A stretch of 64,000 nt of DNA from Pseudomonas graminis. GTDB lineage: Bacteria > Pseudomonadota > Gammaproteobacteria > Pseudomonadales > Pseudomonadaceae. Positions 54,503-62,903 of this stretch are shown in pieces; the first letter of the stretch is position 1; every line of letters begins with the position of its first letter. Under the pieces are notes generated by a model. That model saw only the letters and a program-made list of their open reading frames with translations, was not told the DNA's origin and ran no database searches. The stretch is taken from assembly GCF_004364335.1 (NCBI RefSeq), contig NZ_SOCR01000018.1:1-64000 (forward strand), in the 5' to 3' direction. Made by a program: the position numbers and the translations under genes.

Positions 54503-54928
54503 AAGGTGCAAGCCTTTGAGATATGGATAGATGTGACCTAAAAGTTCGGCGTGTTGGATAAGCCTTGGTGATCGCTTAAACGAGGCGCCGACAACTGGCA
54601 GCCAAAGGTCGATGCCGACGGCCTGCCGCTGGAGCACCCGCACGACTCCTAATGACGGGATTACATTAAATCCTTCTAAGGATTTCTTACTGCGTTTTAC
54701 AGCTGTCCGATTGGACGGTTGATGACTGCCGATTTGACAGCAGAGGATATGCGTCAGGCGTTGTTTGGTTCAGCACCTGGTGCTGTGCCTGCGCGCGCAG
54801 CAGCAAGGTCAGCGGGCTAGGGTAATCACGCTTCGACTATCTACTGCAAAACGCAGGGCACCTAGATGGTTCACCCCAAGATTGTGGGAGGCAGGGATGG
54901 TGGCCCGCGTGCCTTTCCGCTTGCTGGC
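54503..54928. other. Region of decayed sequence
   Basis: A short frame at 54723-54821 reads MTADLTAEDMRQALFGSAPG and stops; a shifted frame continues RVITLRLSTAKRRAP. It looks like a decayed gene whose intact form I cannot name. GADNWQPKVDADGLPLEHPH near 54590 is another isolated C-terminal scrap. Confidence 0.35.
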
Positions 54929-54968
54929 CGCTGTAATCCAAGGGGACAAGTCCCCTTGGATTACAGCG
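54929..54968. repeat. 18-bp perfect hairpin downstream of the 45-aa protein gene, copy B
   Basis: CGCTGTAATCCAAGGGGA and TCCCCTTGGATTACAGCG flank a CAAG loop. It lies about 50 bases past the stop of the minus-strand gene at 55020. There is no U-tract in that direction, so an mRNA-stabilising or repeat-element role is as likely as termination. Confidence 0.7.
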
Positions 54969-55019
54969 ATTCCAAGAACATGAAAAATACGAGGCCTAGA
55001 AGCTTCCAGCAGGAAGAAT

Positions 55020-55157
55020 CTACTTTTTCTTTTTATCCGGGGTTTGAGTCAGTGCTGAACCAGCGACGGATTTCTCTGCAGCGGAAGATTTCTCGTCCTT
55101 CAGTTGCTTGCCTGCTTTTGACGCTACTCCTTTGCTGGTTTTTTCATTATTCGCCAT
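55020..55157 (-). CDS. 45-aa lysine-rich protein, copy B
   Basis: 45 residues, MANNEKTSKGVASKAGKQLK, then KDEKSSAAEKSVAGSALTQ and the DKKKK tail; it differs from the copy at 27077 at only a couple of positions. GGAGG six bases before the ATG is conserved too. Likely disordered and basic. The near-identity of gene, leader and downstream hairpin points to recent duplication or strong constraint. Confidence 0.7.
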   Translation of the reverse strand: MANNEKTSKGVASKAGKQLKDEKSSAAEKSVAGSALTQTPDKKKK

Positions 55158-55255
55158 ATTGAGCCTCCAGTGGGCGTGCCGGTGGTGGCACGCTGTCTCA
55201 TTTGAGGTATAGCTGACAGGCTAGCCGTGGGCTAATCTTTGATGGAAAAATACCT

Positions 55256-55429
55256 ATGAATATAGGGGAAAAGGTCAACACTCGTTGTCCTCAGTGCAAA
55301 AGCTCGAACCTACTGCGTAAGTGTCCGGTGAACACACCTGCACGGCCGCTTAGTCCGAGTGTGTCCTCGTATTTAGCAGCATCCGTTGTCTGTAAGGGCG
55401 ATGCCGGCCGTGTAACTCAGGGCTTCTGA
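55256..55429 (+). CDS. Possible small zinc-ribbon protein (57 aa)
   Basis: 57 residues from the ATG at 55256: MNIGEKVNTRCPQCKSSNLL with a CPxC knuckle, then RKCPVN and, after 22 residues, VVCKGD. Four or more cysteines in this order suggest a zinc ribbon, but the second knuckle is incomplete. GGAA lies eight bases upstream. No family recognised. Confidence 0.35.
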   Translation: MNIGEKVNTRCPQCKSSNLLRKCPVNTPARPLSPSVSSYLAASVVCKGDAGRVTQGF

Positions 55430-55591
55430 AAATGGCTAGGCTAACCTGTTAAGGAACTGCACGTTGAGGCTGACCATGCAGTTCTGTTAAGCTTCGCGGC
55501 AGACATTGCGCGCCGCTGCGCATTGCGTAAGCGTTAACGTCAACCAACGCACACCTGGGATTTTCTATCCCACAGTTGTGCGTAGGTAAAA

Positions 55592-56788
55592 ATGCCGCAT
55601 TCCTCCTCGACGGCTCACGTCGCAAAATCTACTTTTAGTTTCTCCCTGCTGATGGGTGTTCTGCTGATCGCAGCTAACCTTCGAGCTCCCATAACCGCCA
55701 TAGGGCCCGTGTTGTCCCAGATCCAGGACTTCTTTAACTTCAGTCCTTCGGTGGCGGGACTGCTCAATGCGTTGCCCCTACTAATGTTCGCGTGCGCTTC
55801 ACCACTGGCTCCCTGGTTGACTCGTCGCTTTGGCTTGGAGCATGCCCTGCTGGGAGCCTTGGTGATGATCGCCGTAGGCGCGCTAACCCGCTCCACCGGC
55901 CTTTATAGCTGTCTATGGCTCGGAACACTGCTGATCGGCGCGGGTATAGCTGTCGCCAATGTTCTGGTCGTACCGCTAGTGAAGCGTGACTTCCCTGATC
56001 ATACTGCTTTGTGCATCGGGCTGTATGCCGCGACCATGGCGCTGCTGGCTGCGCTCGCCAGCGGACTTGCCGCACCATTGTCAGCACTGTCGAGCTATGC
56101 TTGGCAGCTTTCCTTGGGTGTTTGGTTCTGTCTCGCTCTGGTGGCTGCAATTTGCTGGTGGCCTCACGCTAAGAGTGCTCGTGCGCGTAGCGCTTTCCCC
56201 GTACCTGCAGGACGCACCACGGTATGGCGCAGTGCGGTCGCCTGGCAAATATCGATGTTCATGGCTTTGCAGACCGTGACGTTCTACACCCTGATTGACT
56301 GGTTCCCGGCAATGGCCGCCTCGACTGGTATTGGCGCCACGCAAGCAGGCGTTTACCTTTTTGCCTATCAAGCAATTGCGGTAGTGGCCAACCTATCGAC
56401 ATCGGTAGCAATCAAACGTCTGCATGACCAGCGACTGCTGGGCTTTATTTGCTCCGTAGCCATTGTTATTGGTGTGCTAGGGCTGATTTTTGCGCCGGCA
56501 ATATCACTGGTCTGGCTGCTATTCGCAGGCGTGGGAGCGGGCATGTCAATGGTGACGTGTTTAAGCCTTTTCGGTCTACGCGCTCGTGATCATCACGAAG
56601 CTAGTTCGTTGTCGGCCATGGGCCAGTGCGTAGGTTACGGGCTCGGCGCGAGCGGCCCTTTTCTTGCCGGGTGGCTGCACGGTTTGACATCGAGTTGGCA
56701 CCTCCCTCTATTGGTTTTGCTAGCAGCAGCTCTAATGCAAGTTGTCTTCGCCGTACTGGCTGGTCGCGCGCGGTATGTAGGCCAATAA
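55592..56788 (+). CDS. MFS transporter of the CynX/NimT family
   Basis: 398 residues with about 12 membrane helices. The start LLMGVLLIAANLRAPITAIG and the LTRRFGLEHAL loop are typical of the CynX/NimT/YeaN branch, whose known members move cyanate or 2-nitroimidazole across the inner membrane. Other conserved parts are LGTLLIGAGIAVANVLVVPL and GQCVGYGLGASGPFLAGWLH. The substrate here is unknown. No cyanase gene is nearby. It stands alone with gaps on both sides. Confidence 0.88.
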   Translation: MPHSSSTAHVAKSTFSFSLLMGVLLIAANLRAPITAIGPVLSQIQDFFNFSPSVAGLLNALPLLMFACASPLAPWLTRRFGLEHALLGALVMIAVGALTRSTGLYSCLWLGTLLIGAGIAVANVLVVPLVKRDFPDHTALCIGLYAATMALLAALASGLAAPLSALSSYAWQLSLGVWFCLALVAAICWWPHAKSARARSAFPVPAGRTTVWRSAVAWQISMFMALQTVTFYTLIDWFPAMAASTGIGATQAGVYLFAYQAIAVVANLSTSVAIKRLHDQRLLGFICSVAIVIGVLGLIFAPAISLVWLLFAGVGAGMSMVTCLSLFGLRARDHHEASSLSAMGQCVGYGLGASGPFLAGWLHGLTSSWHLPLLVLLAAALMQVVFAVLAGRARYVGQ

Positions 56789-57206
56789 GCGAGCCACTCA
56801 CATGCCGGGAGACTGCTGAGGCTTCACGAGCGCGGTGTGTCAAAAAGCCGTAAGCGGCTGGGCATCACAGGTTGCGCGACGGCCCTCAATTTTGCAGTAG
56901 CGAATCTGTATCTGCGCTCGGCCACTGCGCAGTCAGCCGTGTGAGATCGTCCGTGAGGCATGCATTTGGCTCATGCCGACCGGCCTTGTCGACTGGATCA
57001 AACTGATGATCGCAGCAGCGCTTTTTCGCTGCGTAGGTATCTCGTGAGAGCCCGTTCGCGTTTCTGCGTGCCCTATTGATCCATGCCCCAGCAGCAGTTA
57101 ACGCTCCCTGGAAATCGACTGTTGCTATTAGATTGACTCTGTCTGTAGCTACCTCGATATCAATATTCTACTTACCGTCGTCGCTCAATCCGACGGAGTG
57201 ATGCCC
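56789..57206. other. Intergenic region between two transporters
   Basis: Nothing coding is supported. Short hairpin-forming runs (for example AAAAAGCCGTAAGCGGCTG near 56843) are present, but none has a U-tract suited to termination. Confidence 0.35.
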
Positions 57207-57836
57207 ATGCCTGATGCAGCCAATCTCTATCTGTTCGTTTGCGCCGCGATACTCCTGTTGATCGTTCCGGGCCCGAACATGGCTTTTGTGACGAGCCATG
57301 CGTTGGCCCATGGTCGACGTGCGGGCTTCGCTGCCGCTCTTGGTGTTTCCTTTTCTGACGTGCTGATGACCGCTTTGGTCAGCGCAGGTATTGGCGCAAT
57401 GGTAATGAGCTGGGCACCAGCATTCGAACTACTGCGCTTAGTCGGGGCGTTTTATCTCATATGGATCGCCTGGCAAGCTTTAAAAACGCCAGCTGTGACC
57501 CAGGACATTCAACCTAAGTTGGCTTCCCTGTGGAAGATCTTCGCTCAAGCCACCCTCAACAGCCTATTGAATCCTAAGGCGCTTTTATTCTTTATGGTAT
57601 TCCTGCCTCAATTCGTCAGCGCAACAACTGGCGATGTTAGCCTCCAATTAATGTTCCTTGGAACGCTGCTCGCGCTGATCGCGCTTATCTTCCATACCGT
57701 ACTTGGGATGTGTGCCGGCCAGCTAAGAGGGAAACTGGGCAGCGGCGGGATCTCCACGCGTCTGGGAACTTATGATTTTGCTGCAGTGATGGCAGCGTTA
57801 GCAGCACGCTTATTGTTTCTTGACCGCCCGCTTTGA
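57207..57836 (+). CDS. LysE/RhtB-family exporter
   Basis: 209 residues; I take the ATG at 57207 because GGAG lies eight bases upstream. LysE-family marks are clear: LFVCAAILLLIVPGPNMAFV with the PGPN motif, then HGRRAGFAAALGVSFSDVLM, LRLVGAFYLIWIAWQAL and LLNPKALLFFMVFLPQFV. About six membrane helices, inner membrane, amino-acid or similar small-molecule export driven by proton motive force. The substrate is unknown. Confidence 0.92.
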   Translation: MPDAANLYLFVCAAILLLIVPGPNMAFVTSHALAHGRRAGFAAALGVSFSDVLMTALVSAGIGAMVMSWAPAFELLRLVGAFYLIWIAWQALKTPAVTQDIQPKLASLWKIFAQATLNSLLNPKALLFFMVFLPQFVSATTGDVSLQLMFLGTLLALIALIFHTVLGMCAGQLRGKLGSGGISTRLGTYDFAAVMAALAARLLFLDRPL

Positions 57837-57886
57837 AGTGCGGGACAGAGCGGGGGAAAGCATCCGCCGGAGTACTGTTGAATCAC

Positions 57887-58205
57887 TCAGGCGGAAACCC
57901 ACTGATGCGGAAGCAGTTGCTCAATCTCGCTTGCCCGCTGCGTTGACAGCCGCGTCAGCACATCCTTGAGATATGCATAGGGGTCATACCCATTGATGCG
58001 CGCCGACTGGTCAAGCTCATGATCGCCGCCGCCCGCTTGCCGCTGCGCAGCGAGCCGGCAAATAACCAGTTCGGCCTACCTAGCGCCCACGGCCGGATTA
58101 GGTTCTCGATTTGATTGTTGTCGATGGGCACAGCACCATCTTCCAGGTAGCGCGTCAGCGCTACCCAACGTTTGAGGCTGTAATCCAAGGCCTTAGCTGT
58201 GGCCG
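57887..58205 (-). mobile_element. IS66-family transposase (TnpC) C-terminal remnant
   Basis: The frame reads ATAKALDYSLKRWVALTRYL, DGAVPIDNNQIENLIRPWAL and NWLFAGSLRSGKRAAAIMSL, then continues after a one-base loss as SARINGYDPYAYLKDVLTRL and ends LLPHQWVSA. This is the classic IS66 TnpC end, with the final catalytic glutamate in NNQIEN. The N-terminal part is missing, and a frameshift lies near 58020. Confidence 0.9.
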
Positions 58206-58555
58206 AACCCTCGGAAAATCAGCGTGGCAAAAAAGTCATCGTGAAAAGCGGCACGGTTTATAACACCGTCGGCGCAGCTAAATCTTACTTCGATGCTTTA
58301 CAGGAGGGGACGGCCATCGAGGGCAGGCTCTCAGATCCTGATCGGTCTGACGTGCTCGACATCTACCATCGTTATTGCCAACTCGACAGCTGGGATGGAG
58401 AGGTAAAAGACACGATTGATGTGGTTGCTGTCTGGGACAATAGGCCACGTGGGCCAGGTCAATACGCTCAAACGAAGACCTTCGCAGTGGTTTCCGAGTC
58501 TGGCGAACGCTCCATTTTCAGCATCGGTAAAGCGTTGGCCAAAATAGCGGTGTGA
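58199..58555 (+). CDS. DUF3223-like protein
   Basis: 118 residues from a GTG at 58199 that lies within the edge of the IS66 remnant, so the original start may have been altered. The block TVYNTVGAAKSYFDALQEG followed by L-x-D-x-x-x-x-D-V-L-D-I-Y-H-R-Y and a C-terminal TKTFAVVSESGERSIFSIGK resembles the DUF3223 family. Function unknown. The transcript probably starts inside or near the insertion remnant. Confidence 0.6.
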   Translation: MAEPSENQRGKKVIVKSGTVYNTVGAAKSYFDALQEGTAIEGRLSDPDRSDVLDIYHRYCQLDSWDGEVKDTIDVVAVWDNRPRGPGQYAQTKTFAVVSESGERSIFSIGKALAKIAV

Positions 58556-58776
58556 TCAATAAACCGAGAATCACGGAAAAGCCTTTGAACTGGCGTTCAA
58601 GCACCGCGAGCTGGACAGTGGGCCAGAGGTATACCGGACCTGCAATGAAGATTGCGTTCAGTAAGTCTTCGGTGCTGCATCGTCCTAAGCCGCTTGGGGG
58701 ACATTTGACGCGATTGAGATGTGCAGCACCTTGTTATGGGAGGGAAGAGGCTGGCCATCCTGCCATAGGCATTGGA

Positions 58777-59910
58777 TCAGACGGCATCTTTTTCAGCGAA
58801 AGGGATATTCACCACGAATTCCGTTCCGCGCTTCTCGTCTGAGGTTACCTCGATGACGCCATCATGAGCTGCCACAATCTGAGCCGCGATATACAAGCCC
58901 AGCCCCAGGCTCGCTTGTGGACCGCGATCCTGGGTGTCTTGCAGACAATATTGCCCCATTGGATTGAAGAGAGCAGGGAGGCGCTCGCTAGGAATGGCGT
59001 TCCCACGGTTGTGAACACGAAACTCCAGTGAATCGCCCTTTGTCCCAAGAGTGATCTTCACCGGTGACGTCGCCTTACCGTGCTGCAGCGCATTGCCTAT
59101 CAGATTAGAAAATACCTGCTCGAGACGAGCGCTATCAAAACGTCCTTCTACGTTCCCCGTCGAGTTCAATATCAGATTCGCATCAGGATGGACCGCTCGA
59201 CATTCATCGACAATTCGCTCGCACACGGGCGCGATGTTGATCAATGTTCGATGGACGGGTATTCCTGGGCCCAACTGCGCACGGGTGAAATCAAGAAGGT
59301 CGCCTACGATAGCCGAGGCACGCCCCACGCTTGTATGTACCTGCGCAGCAGCCTTGGTGGCCTTGGTTCCCAAGGCGTCAGTACGCAGCAGTCTTTCAGC
59401 GCTCAACAAAATGGCGCTCAGTGGTGCCCGCAGATCATGACCCAGCACGCCTAGGAAAATATTGTGCGAAGCTTGGACTGTCTCCGTGTAGCTGGCGATG
59501 GATTCAACGAGAGCCTGGTCGATGGCTTCGTTGAAGCGTATTACATCGACCTCAAACGATTCGTCCTGCTTGGCCTGCTTCATCCATAGACGCATCACGC
59601 TTGCACGCAAGGCTCGAAACTCCGCCACAACCTGGTTGATCGAAAATCCAGTCATCAACCGGCCGACGGCGTGAGACTTAGCCGCGCTATCCGTATCTGA
59701 AGGTCCGTGACCGTGTGATTTTTCGATTTGCTGTTCAGCAGATTGCTCGGTATTCAGATCGGTGGCGATAGCTCGAAGCATCCTTTCTGCATGATCGCGT
59801 AGCGCTTCGGCATCAAGAGGTTTGCCGGCGATTGGCAGGGTACGAGCGAAACTTTCCCATTCTTGAACAATGGGTTTGATGTTTTCGATCAAGAAATTGG
59901 ACAAGCGCAT
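58777..59910 (-). CDS. RsbRD-type sensor histidine kinase
   Basis: 377 residues from the ATG at 59910 (GGGAGA upstream). An N-terminal helical RsbRD_N domain (MRLSNFLIENIKPIVQEWES; VGRLMTGFSINQVVAEFRAL) leads to HisKA with the phospho-histidine in FLGVLGHDLRAPLSAIL. The HATPase_c domain has the N box FSNLIGNALQHG and a G box LGLGLYIAAQIV. No membrane helix, so it is a cytosolic kinase. The frame stays open upstream to 60297, but that part overlaps noncoding DNA and an IS66 remnant. No response regulator is adjacent. Confidence 0.93.
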   Translation of the reverse strand: MRLSNFLIENIKPIVQEWESFARTLPIAGKPLDAEALRDHAERMLRAIATDLNTEQSAEQQIEKSHGHGPSDTDSAAKSHAVGRLMTGFSINQVVAEFRALRASVMRLWMKQAKQDESFEVDVIRFNEAIDQALVESIASYTETVQASHNIFLGVLGHDLRAPLSAILLSAERLLRTDALGTKATKAAAQVHTSVGRASAIVGDLLDFTRAQLGPGIPVHRTLINIAPVCERIVDECRAVHPDANLILNSTGNVEGRFDSARLEQVFSNLIGNALQHGKATSPVKITLGTKGDSLEFRVHNRGNAIPSERLPALFNPMGQYCLQDTQDRGPQASLGLGLYIAAQIVAAHDGVIEVTSDEKRGTEFVVNIPFAEKDAV

Positions 59911-60008
59911 GGCCGTCTCCCTGTAATTAGGCCAAGCGCCTAGACTGGCGCGCTGATCGCTTAGTAAAACATCAATCAAACGAGTGGGGAAATCAACGTC
60001 GTCGACAC

Positions 60009-60162
60009 GAAAAGATCTTCGGCCGTGTCGGCCTGACCATACCGCGCTCGACACTGGCGCAGTGGGAGGGTCAAACCGGCGTGCAGTTCCAGCCCCTGGT
60101 CGATGCGCTGCGCGAAGTGGTGCTGGCCCAGCGCGTGGTTCACGCCGATGAAACGCGGAATA
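60009..60162 (+). mobile_element. IS66-family transposase (TnpC) internal remnant
   Basis: On the plus strand KIFGRVGLTIPRSTLAQWEG, then VQFQPLVDALREVVLAQRVV and HADET, is the middle of an IS66 TnpC, ending at the first catalytic aspartate (ADET). It lies in the opposite orientation to the C-terminal remnant at 57887. No other part of the element is present. Confidence 0.85.
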
Positions 60163-60172
60163 AAAGCAACTA

Positions 60173-60388
60173 ATGAGCATCGAACAAGACGAAATGGAAA
60201 GCTTTGAGCTGGTTTTCAGCGTGCAAATCGACGAGGGCCGAATACTTGAATTGTTGGTCGACGACATTTCTTCGGGTGACTGCGTATGGCAGGTCACGAA
60301 TGCAAGCGGGCAGGTGTTGGAGCGTTCCGAGATTTACCAGGATCAGGCGCACTGCCTGCGTGATGGTCTGAACAAAACATTGAAGTAG
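60173..60388 (+). CDS. Small hypothetical protein (71 aa)
   Basis: 71 residues from the ATG at 60173: MSIEQDEMESFELVFSVQID, LLVDDISSGDCVWQVTNASG and DQAHCLRDGLNKTLK. It looks like a compact alpha/beta protein. It starts about ten bases after the IS66 remnant. A short GC-rich hairpin (GCCCCGG / CCGGGGC, 60411-60431) follows without a U-tract. Function unknown. Confidence 0.5.
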   Translation: MSIEQDEMESFELVFSVQIDEGRILELLVDDISSGDCVWQVTNASGQVLERSEIYQDQAHCLRDGLNKTLK

Positions 60389-60595
60389 AAAACGCACCAG
60401 GTACACCCGAGCCCCGGCCTAAAACCGGGGCCGAGTACGTGGAAGGATGCTGCTCTGGTGTCCACCAAATCGAAGGAATGAGGGTGGCGGCCCAGTAACA
60501 GTAGCCTCCCTGTTTTTTCTGAATGAATACCTTAAGTGGCATGTCTCATGCGCTGACGGCTCCATTCCGGCGCCGGCATTGCCAGGACTCCCCAC

Positions 60596-60904
60596 ATGAC
60601 TTCACCTCTTAACGTCGTCGCGATCATGAAAGCCAAGCCAGGCAAGGAAGCGCAATTGAAAAACCTGCTGCAATCCGCCCTGCCGCAATTCCAGCACGAG
60701 CCTGGGTGCCAGGCCTATGCGCTGTTGATGGATCTCGAAGACCCCACCCGCTTTGTTTCCTACGAAAGCTGGGACGATGAAGCGGCACTGCAAGCGCACA
60801 TGAAGGCCCCGACCCTGACAAACGCTATGCCGGTTCTGGAAAATATCCTAGCTGAACCCATGCAGCAGATTCGCCTTAATCAATTGCCGGGCAGCACCGT
60901 CTAG
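60596..60904 (+). CDS. Antibiotic biosynthesis monooxygenase (YgiN-like)
   Basis: 102 residues, one ABM domain: LNVVAIMKAKPGKEAQLKNL, then HEPGCQAYALLMDLEDPTRF and VSYESWDDEAALQAHMKAPT. The E-P-G-C-x-x-Y, F-x-x-Y-E-x-W and A-x-x-x-H pattern is standard for this dimeric ferredoxin-like fold. Relatives such as YgiN oxidise quinols or protect against quinone stress without a cofactor. Cytosolic and monocistronic. Confidence 0.9.
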   Translation: MTSPLNVVAIMKAKPGKEAQLKNLLQSALPQFQHEPGCQAYALLMDLEDPTRFVSYESWDDEAALQAHMKAPTLTNAMPVLENILAEPMQQIRLNQLPGSTV

Positions 60905-60956
60905 GTCGTGGTATGCCATGCACGCGGGATTGACATCCGCTCAAAGGGAATGAGTC

Positions 60957-61079
60957 ATGAAACATCCGCTGTGCACCACAGGCCTTTGGCAGTATCAGGG
61001 CGCGTCTTTCGCGTCCGAGAGTGTCAACGGGAAGATCGCTTCCAGAATGTGCCGATGTGCAAAAAGAGATAACAGGTAG
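60957..61079 (+). CDS. Possible 40-aa small ORF
   Basis: ATG at 60957 has AAAGGGA six bases upstream; the product starts MKHPLCTTGLWQYQGASF and ends RMCRCAKRDNR. No homology known to me. It may be a real small gene or a chance frame ahead of the 61087 gene. Confidence 0.3.
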   Translation: MKHPLCTTGLWQYQGASFASESVNGKIASRMCRCAKRDNR

Positions 61080-61086
61080 GTCATGG

Positions 61087-61575
61087 ATGAAAGCAGAATT
61101 CAGTGATGCCCCGGAACGAATTACCCGAAGAGGCCACAGGCGTGGCGTGCAAAATCTTGTCGCGTGCCTGGCAATAGGCAGTGTTATTGGAGTAAGCGCT
61201 TTGCTGTGGTCAACCCGATCAGAGCCCCACCGAGGAGTCGCGTCGATGGAATCCAAAGCCCAGGTGTTGAACGCAGAGGTGGACACAGGCTCTGCAATAC
61301 TCTCGAATCCAACATCGTTGGACACGGGTCCTAACCCCGGGTCTCGGCAAACCAGCTTCAATGATCAGAACTTTGTTCCGACGGGCGCTCACAACATCGT
61401 CACCTATCATCACAGCCCCTCTAACCCTCATCGCGCTGAGTCTCCGCAAAAGGTCAAGCTGACGATCGTCCGGCAAACTCCCAGCATGAAGGATCGGGCG
61501 TGCTGGCCTTTCAGGCAGGGGAGTATTGAGTCCCGCAACTGTCGGCTTTCAGTGGGCCTCAAGAATCGCGACTAA
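61087..61575 (+). CDS. Membrane-anchored protein of unknown function
   Basis: 162 residues from the ATG at 61087; an in-frame GTG at 61021 is possible. A basic N-terminus (ERITRRGHRRG) precedes one membrane helix (LVACLAIGSVIGVSALLW), giving an N-in single-pass layout. The exported part is Ser/Pro-rich and low in complexity, then a conserved C-terminal block (KLTIVRQTPSMKDRACWPF, GSIESRNCRLSVGLKNRD). A decayed copy of that C-terminal block lies at 31568. Function unknown. Confidence 0.6.
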   Translation: MKAEFSDAPERITRRGHRRGVQNLVACLAIGSVIGVSALLWSTRSEPHRGVASMESKAQVLNAEVDTGSAILSNPTSLDTGPNPGSRQTSFNDQNFVPTGAHNIVTYHHSPSNPHRAESPQKVKLTIVRQTPSMKDRACWPFRQGSIESRNCRLSVGLKNRD

Positions 61576-61584
61576 GGAAAAAAT

Positions 61585-61833
61585 ATGCCACGTACTTACC
61601 CTCCAGGTTATTGCCCCGACAGATGTTCTGGCGGTCAATCAGATTGTCAGATGACCTTACGAGCAGGATTGCTGAATCAGCTACCAGATGATGTTCGTGC
61701 TGAGATAGCAGCACACGGCGGGGCTAAGCGATGCACATACTGCGGACTGGTGTACTTGTCACCGGCCAGCCCACTTGGCGGTCGGCTAGGATTCTGGGAT
61801 TCCGGTGTTCGAGGCCAAGGCTGGAAAAAGTAG
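61585..61833 (+). CDS. Small cysteine-rich protein (82 aa)
   Basis: 82 residues: MPRTYPPGYCPDRCSGGQSD with a CPxxC pair and another Cys, then a helical linker QLPDDVRAEIAAHGG and KRCTYCGLVYLSPASPLGG. Two CxxC knuckles indicate a zinc ribbon. It starts ten bases after the 61087 gene stop and ends ten before the next gene, so these form one transcript. No family recognised. Confidence 0.6.
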   Translation: MPRTYPPGYCPDRCSGGQSDCQMTLRAGLLNQLPDDVRAEIAAHGGAKRCTYCGLVYLSPASPLGGRLGFWDSGVRGQGWKK

Positions 61834-61843
61834 GAAAAACTAA

Positions 61844-62053
61844 ATGGCATTGATTATCGGAATTTTCCTAGGACTGGCATGGAACGCTTTTCTGATGTTC
61901 GCGCTAGTGACTTACTGGGCGGATTTATGGGTTGTAGGCAAATTGGTGCTGATTGCTCTGATCGTCATTTTCGCGGTTCCAATGCTATACAGTTTAAGAA
62001 TGTACTGGGCTCTGTTCTCTGAGCGTAGAGCCGATAAGAGTCGGGACAGGTAG
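61844..62053 (+). CDS. Small membrane protein (69 aa)
   Basis: 69 residues with two membrane helices (IIGIFLGLAWNAFLMFALVT; GKLVLIALIVIFAVPMLYSL) and a basic C-terminus (ERRADKSRDR). It lies between the cysteine-rich gene and the HEPN-type gene, with 10- and 19-bp gaps. Function unknown. Small membrane proteins next to HEPN genes occur in defence loci, but that is only suggestive. Confidence 0.5.
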   Translation: MALIIGIFLGLAWNAFLMFALVTYWADLWVVGKLVLIALIVIFAVPMLYSLRMYWALFSERRADKSRDR

Positions 62054-62072
62054 GTAAAGGTGGAGGACTGAC

Positions 62073-62885
62073 ATGGCCGCGTTTCCCATCTTCAACACAG
62101 ACCATTTCGAGTCCATCGCGCGCGAACTGGGCGAGCTCGTCACCGGCACTCAATTGGATCAGTTGTTTGCATCACGAGGTCTTGCCGATGTCTCCGGCCA
62201 ATCTACCAAGTGGCGGCGCATTCACATCAGCCTGTTAGCGCGCCAGCAGGCTGATCGCTGTGGTAACCATGTTGCGGCTTTCATCATGGCAGTTATGGCG
62301 CCGGGCCGGCACGTTAGCGATCAGGGCCGCTATGAGGCTGCCCGCAGCTCGCTGAACAAGGTGCTCGCATTTGATGGCTTGCATGTCGGTGAGGATGGTC
62401 AATTCAGACGCGTTGATGCAGCCGCCACCATCACCGATGCCAAACTACGCGCCGACAATGTGGCTATTCGTCTGCGCGGTCGTGAAATTCATCCGGAAAT
62501 CTTGCGTTATTGTCGTGCGGAGCTGATGCAGGAGAATTATTTCCACGCGGTGTTTGAGGCAGCCAAAAGCATCGCCCAGCGCATCCGCGATATGACTGGA
62601 CTCCCCCTTGATGGAGCAGCCTTGATCGACAAGTGCTTCGCCGAGAGTCAACCACTTATCTGGATCAACGCTCTGCGTACTGAAACTGAACGATCAGAAC
62701 ACAAAGGCTTTGCTCTGCTGCTAAAAGGTGCGTTTGCCGCAGTTCGCAACCCGACGGCACACGAACCAAAGATCCTCTGGCAAGGGGAGGACGATGCCGC
62801 CGATTACTTCACGCTGCTCTCCATGCTGCATCGCAAACTGGATAAAGCCAGGGCCGTGGGGGCTGAAAGAAGGGACTTAACTTGA
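62073..62885 (+). CDS. TIGR02391 / Ymh-family HEPN-type protein
   Basis: 270 residues. The C-terminal half (about 140-265) matches the TIGR02391 (Ymh) family: IHPEILRYCRAELMQENYFH, AVFEAAKSIAQRIRDMTGL and the HEPN catalytic R-x4-H in AAVRNPTAHEPK. The fold is a HEPN helical bundle, often an RNase in conflict systems. The N-terminal part is helical and less conserved. It sits next to a decayed SIR2-like gene and an AAA ATPase, a defence-type setting. Confidence 0.88.
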   Translation: MAAFPIFNTDHFESIARELGELVTGTQLDQLFASRGLADVSGQSTKWRRIHISLLARQQADRCGNHVAAFIMAVMAPGRHVSDQGRYEAARSSLNKVLAFDGLHVGEDGQFRRVDAAATITDAKLRADNVAIRLRGREIHPEILRYCRAELMQENYFHAVFEAAKSIAQRIRDMTGLPLDGAALIDKCFAESQPLIWINALRTETERSEHKGFALLLKGAFAAVRNPTAHEPKILWQGEDDAADYFTLLSMLHRKLDKARAVGAERRDLT

Positions 62886-62903
62886 TGTCTGGGAAGGCGG
62901 TTT

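Noticed and set aside
59911..60297. N-terminal extension of the RsbRD-type kinase
   Set aside because: The upstream part is antisense to an IS66 remnant and a small gene. The ATG at 59910 has a good ribosome site and begins the conserved domain.
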